DNA of 10,838 nt from JBMNTQ01 sp050945815. Its GTDB lineage: Bacteria; Bacillota; Clostridia; Christensenellales; JBMNTQ01. The notes under the pieces are model-generated. The model was given only the letters and a program-made list of their open reading frames with translations, searched no databases and had not been told where the DNA came from. The position numbers were made by a program, and so were the translations under genes. Location of the stretch: NCBI GenBank assembly GCA_050945815.1, contig JBMNTQ010000061.1, positions 1 through 10,838 on the forward strand, read 5' to 3'. Each line of letters starts with the position of its first letter. Position 1 is the first letter of the stretch. This document shows positions 6,593 through 10,838 of this stretch, piece by piece.

Positions 6593-7969
6593 ATGATTAT
6601 GCAAAAAACCTATGTCTTGGATACAAACATCTTAATTCAAGCCCCATATGCACTGCAATCCTTTGAGGATAATCCTATCGTTTTGCCCATCGCGGTTCTG
6701 GAAGAACTCGATGCACTCAAGACCAGCGACGGAGAAAGAGGAGCCAATGCACGGCAAGCGATTCGCTATCTAGAATCGCTTCGAACCAGAGGCAATCTGC
6801 TTGAAGGGGTGTCTCTGCCCAACAACGGGACTCTGCGCCTAGAAGTCAATTGTGTTGACGCAAAGCTTCCGGAAGGCTTTCCTGATCATAAAAGCGACAA
6901 CCGCATCTTAAAAGTCTGCCAATGGTTAAAAGAAAAACAAACGCCGGTTATTCTGGTAACAAAAGACATTCTTGTGCGGATTAAAGCCCAAATGATGGGG
7001 GTAGAAGCGGAGGATTTTACAACAGAACAGGCTCCCATCAGCGACAAACAATATACCGGGCGCTGCGCGGCGTATGTTTCAGAAAAAAAGTTCCAGGATT
7101 TTAAGAAAAAGAGTGTCTCCCCGGATGATCTGTATCTGATAGACAAAGAAGGACAGAAAAGCTCGGTTGAACTCGTACCCAATCAGTTTGTCATTCTGAG
7201 GGCCGATCAGTCCGACCGCAAAACTCAGTTAGGACGGTTTGATGGGAAAAATATCGTCCCGCTGGTGTATAGGAGGAAAAAACCTTATGGTGTCATACCG
7301 CGAAATGTGGGGCAGCATTTTTTGCAGGAGGCCTTGATGACGGATGCAGGCAGAGCTCCTTTGGTCATTGTGAAAGGAATGGCAGGGACAGCAAAAACAT
7401 TTTATGCCTTGGCAGTGGGGCTAAACGCCGTCATGGAGCTGGAGGAACCGGAATACAGAAAAATACTTGTTTGCCGCCCAAATGTCCAGTTCGATGACAA
7501 TATCGGTTTTTTGCCAGGTAACGAATCCGAGAAGATTGCGCCCTTGCTTCGCCCGGCAATCGACAATTTAGAGTTGCTGGTTGACCAGAACGAAAAAGAG
7601 CGATTTACAGACGAGCGCAGCCTTTCCGGAAAGGTGGAAGAACTATTCAGCCGGGGCATTATCAGCGCCTAGGCTCTCAATTTTATACGAGGCCGCTCGG
7701 TTTCCAAAACCTATCTCATCATCGATGAAGCGCAGAATCTAACGCCTAAACAAGCAAAAGGTATCATGACCCGAGCCGGGGTCGGTACAAAAGTGATTCT
7801 TCTCGGCGACCCCAACCAAATTGACCACCCTTTGCTGGACGAACGCACCAACGGGCTGAGTTATGCGGCGGAGAAAATGAAGGGCAGCCCCCTATGCTAC
7901 CAAATCACGTTGTCGGCGGATGAGTGTGAACGTTCCGCTTTGGCAATGGATGCAATTAAAAGAATGTAA
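6593..7969 (+). pseudogene. PIN domain-PhoH family ATPase (YlaK type), interrupted by an in-frame TAG
   Basis: One reading frame of 458 codons, full length for the YlaK-type PIN-PhoH family, with a single TAG at codon 360 (7670-7672). Residues 7-130 are the PIN nuclease-like domain: YVLDTN with Asp10, VLEELD (Glu37/Glu38), SDNRIL (Asp102), TKD (Asp125). The PhoH ATPase domain follows, with Walker A KGMAGTAKTF at 261-270. The sequence past the stop continues in the same frame with ALNFIRGRS, Walker B LIIDEAQN (Asp378, Glu379) and LLGDPNQID, and ends in TAA. A product ending at residue 359 would lack Walker B and probably not hydrolyse ATP. Family members are thought to act on RNA in the cytoplasm. 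AGGAAAGGAA precedes ATG codons at 6593 and 6599; either may be used. TAG is the plain stop of two other genes here, so a recent nonsense mutation or sequence error is the simplest reading. A 7-bp inverted repeat AGACTAG/CTAGTCT (7987-8011) follows. Confidence 0.9.
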
Positions 7970-8097
7970 GGAAGCGTTACTCTTCTAGACTAGCCAAGCC
8001 TGTTCTAGTCTGGGCACAAATCGACAAGGGAATAGGCTTCGAGAAAGAACAAAAGAAAACAATCATAAAGCAGACAAGGGTTGCTGTCGGCTCAAAT

Positions 8098-8580
8098 TTA
8101 ATGGATGTAATCAATGATCTGGATCGATTCCCCCAGCCTTTTAGCAATGGCTGCTTTCATTTTTTATGTTGAATCTGTTTCGGCCAGGGATAAGGCGTTA
8201 AGGCCAAAAACAATGTGGAAGACTGCCTCATCCAAGAGCGATGCAATAACCCCCGCTCATACGTCCGAAACCGAAGGGAATGCAGTATCTTCCACTACTA
8301 ATAGTATATCCGATTCTGCCCAAAATGCAACAGTCTCTGATGAAACTATGCAGCTTATGGTGGCGGAATCCAGCATTTTGTGCATATGCAAGCAAAGGAA
8401 ACCAATCGGATTTCCCTTGGTAATGCAGGAGGCCAGAACGATTGTATCCGCGCCCCGTCTTACCACTTGGGTCACTCTTGTTACAGCCTTTCTTTCACAG
8501 GCCACACGAGGATCTGGAAGTCAGAATTGAAGCGTTCCTTTAAGTTTTGCCGTTTCAGGCTGGCAAAAAAAGGTTCTATC
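8098..8580 (-). pseudogene. Degraded CGGC-domain protein gene
   Basis: Pieces of a CGGC-domain protein (a small, probably metal-binding cysteine protein of unknown role) lie in order on the minus strand. The core is at about 8505-8375: AVTRVTQVVRRGADTIVL, then ASCITKGNPIGFLCLHMHKM. The C-terminus is at 8160-8098: MKAAIAKRLGESIQIIDYIH followed by TAA. Lesions: an AAAGGAGG site (8584-8591) is present but no start codon follows at a proper distance; the N-terminal part is too short and has no single good frame; the signature reads TGT-GGC-C-TGT instead of TGT-GGN-GGN-TGT, a loss of two bases that shifts the frame; and about 210 bases separate HKM from KAAIAK. The normal CPH is CLH. Family recognition rests on the RGADTIVLASCITKGNPIGF core and the IDYIH end, and is good. 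The gene is not functional as written. Confidence 0.75.
8164..8373. other. About 210-bp insertion within the CGGC pseudogene, flanked by CATTTT repeats
   Basis: The segment separates two parts of the CGGC protein that should be continuous. CATTTT occurs on both sides (8158-8163 and 8374-8379), as expected of a 6-bp target duplication; removing the segment with one copy restores HKM-KAA in frame. The ends show only weak inverted similarity (TTGAATC at the left; CTGGATTC when the right end is read on the minus strand). It is too short for a transposase gene, so a MITE-like element or a random insertion are both possible. Confidence 0.4.
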
Positions 8581-8629
8581 CTTCCTCCTTTATTTAGCCA
8601 AACGCATACCCCAAATATAATAAAGCAAC

Positions 8630-8667
8630 GATAAATCCGGCTATGTGTTCACATAGTCGGATTTATC
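8630..8667 (-). terminator. 18-bp inverted repeat, probable terminator of the sugar transport operon
   Basis: GATAAATCCGGCTATGTG (8630-8647), TT, then CACATAGTCGGATTTATC (8650-8667): an 18-bp stem with one G-T pair. It lies about 195 bases beyond the binding-protein stop codon. The minus strand continues GTTGCTTTATTATATTT, T-rich but not an uninterrupted tract, so a hairpin roadblock or bidirectional terminator are both possible. Confidence 0.55.
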
Positions 8668-8861
8668 AACACGCTAGTGTTTTCGGATATCCAAAAAGAC
8701 CTACTGCATACAAAGTGGCCGTGTCCTACGGAAAACCTCTCTTTTCTATTGGCTTCCTCAAAAAGACGCACTATCTAATAGCAAATTCCCGCTTCACTAT
8801 GCCCAAGGTCAACGTCTCACGTCAGTTATCTCTACGTTGCATCAAACGGCCCTTCCGCCCA

Positions 8862-9863
8862 TCAGAACTTGAGCTCGTCATAATTCTCTTTCGTGCAGAA
8901 CACAACGTCGTATGCTTGAATCTTCTCCACTTCTTTGCCGTCCAACAGATTGGACACCGTCTGAACAGCACCCCTTCCTATGACGTCAAACTGCTGGAAC
9001 ACAAGGCCCCACATCTGCCCGTTATTGACATATTCCATCCCATCGGGCGAACCGTCGTAGCCTATCACCTTAATGCCTTCCTTCTGTCTTCCTGCTGCCT
9101 CAATCGCCTTGCACGCACCGATCGCCATCTCATCGTTGAGCGCATAAACCAAGTCTATTTCATCCTTTGCCTGCAATATATTTTCCATGGCCGTAAAACC
9201 CTTTTCCCTCTCAAAATCACCTGCCTGCTCAGCCACGATTTCAATATCAGGGTATTGATTGATTACTTCCATAAAGCCATTATAGCGTTCGCCTTCCAAG
9301 CTTAAACCAAACAATCCCCGAAGGATCACCACATTTCCCTTTTGCCCCAATCCCTCAACGGCATTTTCCCCTGCGCAAATTCCGCCTTTGACATTATCAG
9401 TAGCAAGCTGTGCCGTAATATCCGCGCCTTCCATGAATCGGTCAACGGTGATAATCGGAATGTTCGCCTTGTTTGCCAACTTTAGTGCGGCAACCGATCC
9501 TTCCGCATCACAGCAGGTTATGCCAATCGCGTCCACTTCACGGGATATCATATCTTCCATATTGGAAAGTTCCGTGGCTACGTCATCCTGTGAATCAAGG
9601 TAGACCATATTGATGTCCAACGTCTTGCATTCATCTTCCATTACATTTTTCATATGGACAAAGATAGGGTTGTTTAGAGACGAGAAGATATACCCGAATG
9701 TGCCACGTGTCTCTCCCGCGTTTTCTGATTCGCTCTCATTCGAAACCGGCGCACCCATTGAATTCGATGGATCCTGGCCCACTTCCTCACCCCCGCCCGC
9801 ACATCCTGTGAAAGGCACGAGCACCATCAACAGTATCAGTACAGTGACCAACAACTTTTTCAT
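8862..9863 (-). CDS. Ribose-type sugar ABC transporter substrate-binding lipoprotein
   Basis: A 333-residue periplasmic-binding-protein type 1 fold, RbsB-like, anchored as a lipoprotein outside the membrane. The signal is MKKLLVTVLILLMVLVPFTGC with Cys21 lipidated, then a Gly/Ser/Glu/Asn linker to about residue 54. Counterparts of most E. coli RbsB ribose contacts can be seen: Asn64/Asn65 in SSLNNPIF, Asp141-Arg142 in ITVDR, Arg193, Phe217 in GDFEREKG, Asn243 in ALNDEMA, Asp270 in GYDGSPDG and Gln290. One aromatic ring residue is Ile67 instead of Phe. This favours ribose or a close pentose or hexose but does not prove it. I start at 9863: GTGAGG lies 9 bases upstream and the signal peptide begins there; the longer in-frame reading overlaps the permease end. 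It follows the permease by 61 bases in one operon and comes last before an inverted repeat. Confidence 0.93.
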   Translation of the reverse strand: MKKLLVTVLILLMVLVPFTGCAGGGEEVGQDPSNSMGAPVSNESESENAGETRGTFGYIFSSLNNPIFVHMKNVMEDECKTLDINMVYLDSQDDVATELSNMEDMISREVDAIGITCCDAEGSVAALKLANKANIPIITVDRFMEGADITAQLATDNVKGGICAGENAVEGLGQKGNVVILRGLFGLSLEGERYNGFMEVINQYPDIEIVAEQAGDFEREKGFTAMENILQAKDEIDLVYALNDEMAIGACKAIEAAGRQKEGIKVIGYDGSPDGMEYVNNGQMWGLVFQQFDVIGRGAVQTVSNLLDGKEVEKIQAYDVVFCTKENYDELKF

Positions 9864-9924
9864 TAAACAATACCTCACTTTCATCGTCCTCATCCTCATG
9901 ATGAGTCTCCGTCCTGTTCGCCTG

Positions 9925-10838
9925 CTATTTTGCCACTTCCGCACGTCTTTGTGAAAGCCTGTCAATTACAACTGCCAAGAGTATTACCAGCCCCTTTACC
10001 GTCTTCTGATAGTAGGGAGACACGTCTAGCAAATTAAGTGCATTGTTGATCACACCGATGATAAGCGCGCCTACCACCACACCAATCACGCTGCCCTTTC
10101 CGCCGTCAAGGCTGACGCCTCCAATAACAACGGCCGCGATTGCATCAAGCTCCGCACCGTCTCCTGCAAGCGGCTGCGCTGAATCGATGCGTGTTGCTGT
10201 AATCAAGCCGCTAATCACACACAGAAACCCGCTTATGCCGTATACCGCTATCTTTACTCTATCCACCTGTATCCCGCTGAGCTTGGCTGCAGATTCATTT
10301 CCACCTATCGCGTAAACATACCTGCCAAACTTGGTCTTACGCTGCACAAACCACGCCAGCGCCAGTACAACGACCATGATGATGACGGGCAGTGGAATAG
10401 GCCCTAAGTAGCCGGCGCCAATGAGCAAGAATCCGGAATCCAGCCCTGTAACCGGCATTCCGCCAGTATATACAAGGGTGAGGCCACGGAATATCGTCAT
10501 AGTAGCTAGCGTGGCAATAAAAGGTGCAATTCTTAGCTTTGCCACAAATATGCCCGAAAACAAGCCAATCGCGATGCCAATTATAAGGCCTATCAACGTT
10601 GCAAGCACCGGATTCATCCCATCCACGATAAACGTACAGGTTACCGCTGCCGTAAACGCAAGGATCGAGCCTACAGAGAGGTCTATGCCTCCAGTCATAA
10701 TAACGAAAGATATACCGATTGCCAATATGCCGTTAATGGACGTCTGCCTCGCTACATTCAGCAAATTGCTGGCCGTAAAAAATTTATCACTCAAAACCGT
10801 TACCATCACACATAAAACTACCAATACCAAGAAAATGC
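9925..10838 (-). CDS. Ribose-type sugar ABC transporter permease, start beyond the window
   Basis: The frame is open to the right edge, so the start and roughly 20 N-terminal residues lie outside; 303 codons are visible before the TAG stop. The protein is an RbsC-like inner-membrane permease (BPD_transp_2 family) with about eight to nine hydrophobic segments. Typical stretches are GILAIGISFVIMTGGIDLSVGS near the N-terminus, KLRIAPFIATLATMTIFRG, the cytoplasmic loop RYVYAIGGNESAAKLSG that contacts the ATPase, and AVVIGGVSLDGGKGSVIG with the C-terminal helices. It forms the membrane channel for the sugar delivered by the lipoprotein encoded 61 bases downstream. By the usual rbsA-rbsC-rbsB order, an ATPase gene should lie just beyond the right edge, which cannot be checked here. 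Confidence 0.94.
   Translation of the reverse strand, partial: IFLVLVVLCVMVTVLSDKFFTASNLLNVARQTSINGILAIGISFVIMTGGIDLSVGSILAFTAAVTCTFIVDGMNPVLATLIGLIIGIAIGLFSGIFVAKLRIAPFIATLATMTIFRGLTLVYTGGMPVTGLDSGFLLIGAGYLGPIPLPVIIMVVVLALAWFVQRKTKFGRYVYAIGGNESAAKLSGIQVDRVKIAVYGISGFLCVISGLITATRIDSAQPLAGDGAELDAIAAVVIGGVSLDGGKGSVIGVVVGALIIGVINNALNLLDVSPYYQKTVKGLVILLAVVIDRLSQRRAEVAK

Noticed and set aside
8114..8530. A 138-codon plus-strand open frame with a Ser/Thr/Ala-rich middle
   Set aside because: It runs antisense through the CGGC pseudogene and its insertion, has no ribosome binding site, and resembles no known protein; the minus-strand homology explains the region better.
8643..9305. A 220-codon plus-strand open frame
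   Set aside because: It lies mostly antisense to the RbsB-like lipoprotein gene, whose sequence is clearly conserved; the long antisense frame is a by-product of codon use.
9864..9965. A 34-residue N-terminal extension of the RbsB-like protein
   Set aside because: It would overlap the permease end and place a charged stretch before a complete lipoprotein signal peptide; the ATG at 9863 has its own ribosome site.

Overview
The window looks like a chromosomal segment from a low-to-mid GC Gram-positive bacterium, most likely a spore-forming member of the Clostridia (Bacillota). Evidence: strong AGGAGG-type ribosome binding sites, the UPF0237/UPF0210 gene pair, a CgeB-type (spore surface) glycosyltransferase, a PIN-PhoH protein of the Bacillus YlaK type, an Ogt of the Firmicutes type (QAVGGAVGHNP before PCHRV), and lipoproteins with Gram-positive lipoboxes. 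There are no rRNA or tRNA genes, no CRISPR array and no complete transposase gene.

Left part (1-1253, minus strand): a two-gene operon, ACT-domain protein (UPF0237, TTG start) then UPF0210 protein (cut by the window edge), with a good sigma-A promoter at 707-735. Upstream of it lies a separate small lipoprotein gene with its own terminator (769-795). Middle-left (1737-4473, plus strand): a 508-residue NAD-dependent epimerase/dehydratase-like protein fused to a C-terminal zinc-ribbon-like module, then a terminator, then a CgeB-like glycosyltransferase. The latter converges on a minus-strand ogt DNA-repair gene across a shared bidirectional terminator (4537-4572).

Centre (5313-6592): about 1.3 kb with no convincing protein gene. 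Its right end holds a foldable RNA domain and a long hairpin with a T6 tract only 41 bases before the next gene. Part of the upstream domain can pair with the terminator arm, so this may be an attenuator or a small RNA. The next gene is a full-length PIN-PhoH ATPase reading frame interrupted by one in-frame TAG between Walker A and Walker B.

Right part (8098-10838, minus strand): a decayed CGGC-domain gene with several lesions (no start codon, a two-base loss inside the CGGC motif, and a roughly 0.2-kb insertion bounded by CATTTT repeats). It is followed by the end of a ribose-type ABC import operon: an RbsC-like permease cut by the window edge and an RbsB-like lipoprotein, closed by an 18-bp inverted repeat.

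Most of the window is ordinary housekeeping and accessory DNA. The items most worth a second look are the amber-interrupted phoH with its possible regulatory leader, the epimerase/zinc-ribbon fusion, and the broken CGGC gene with its insertion. I found no clear new multi-gene system.
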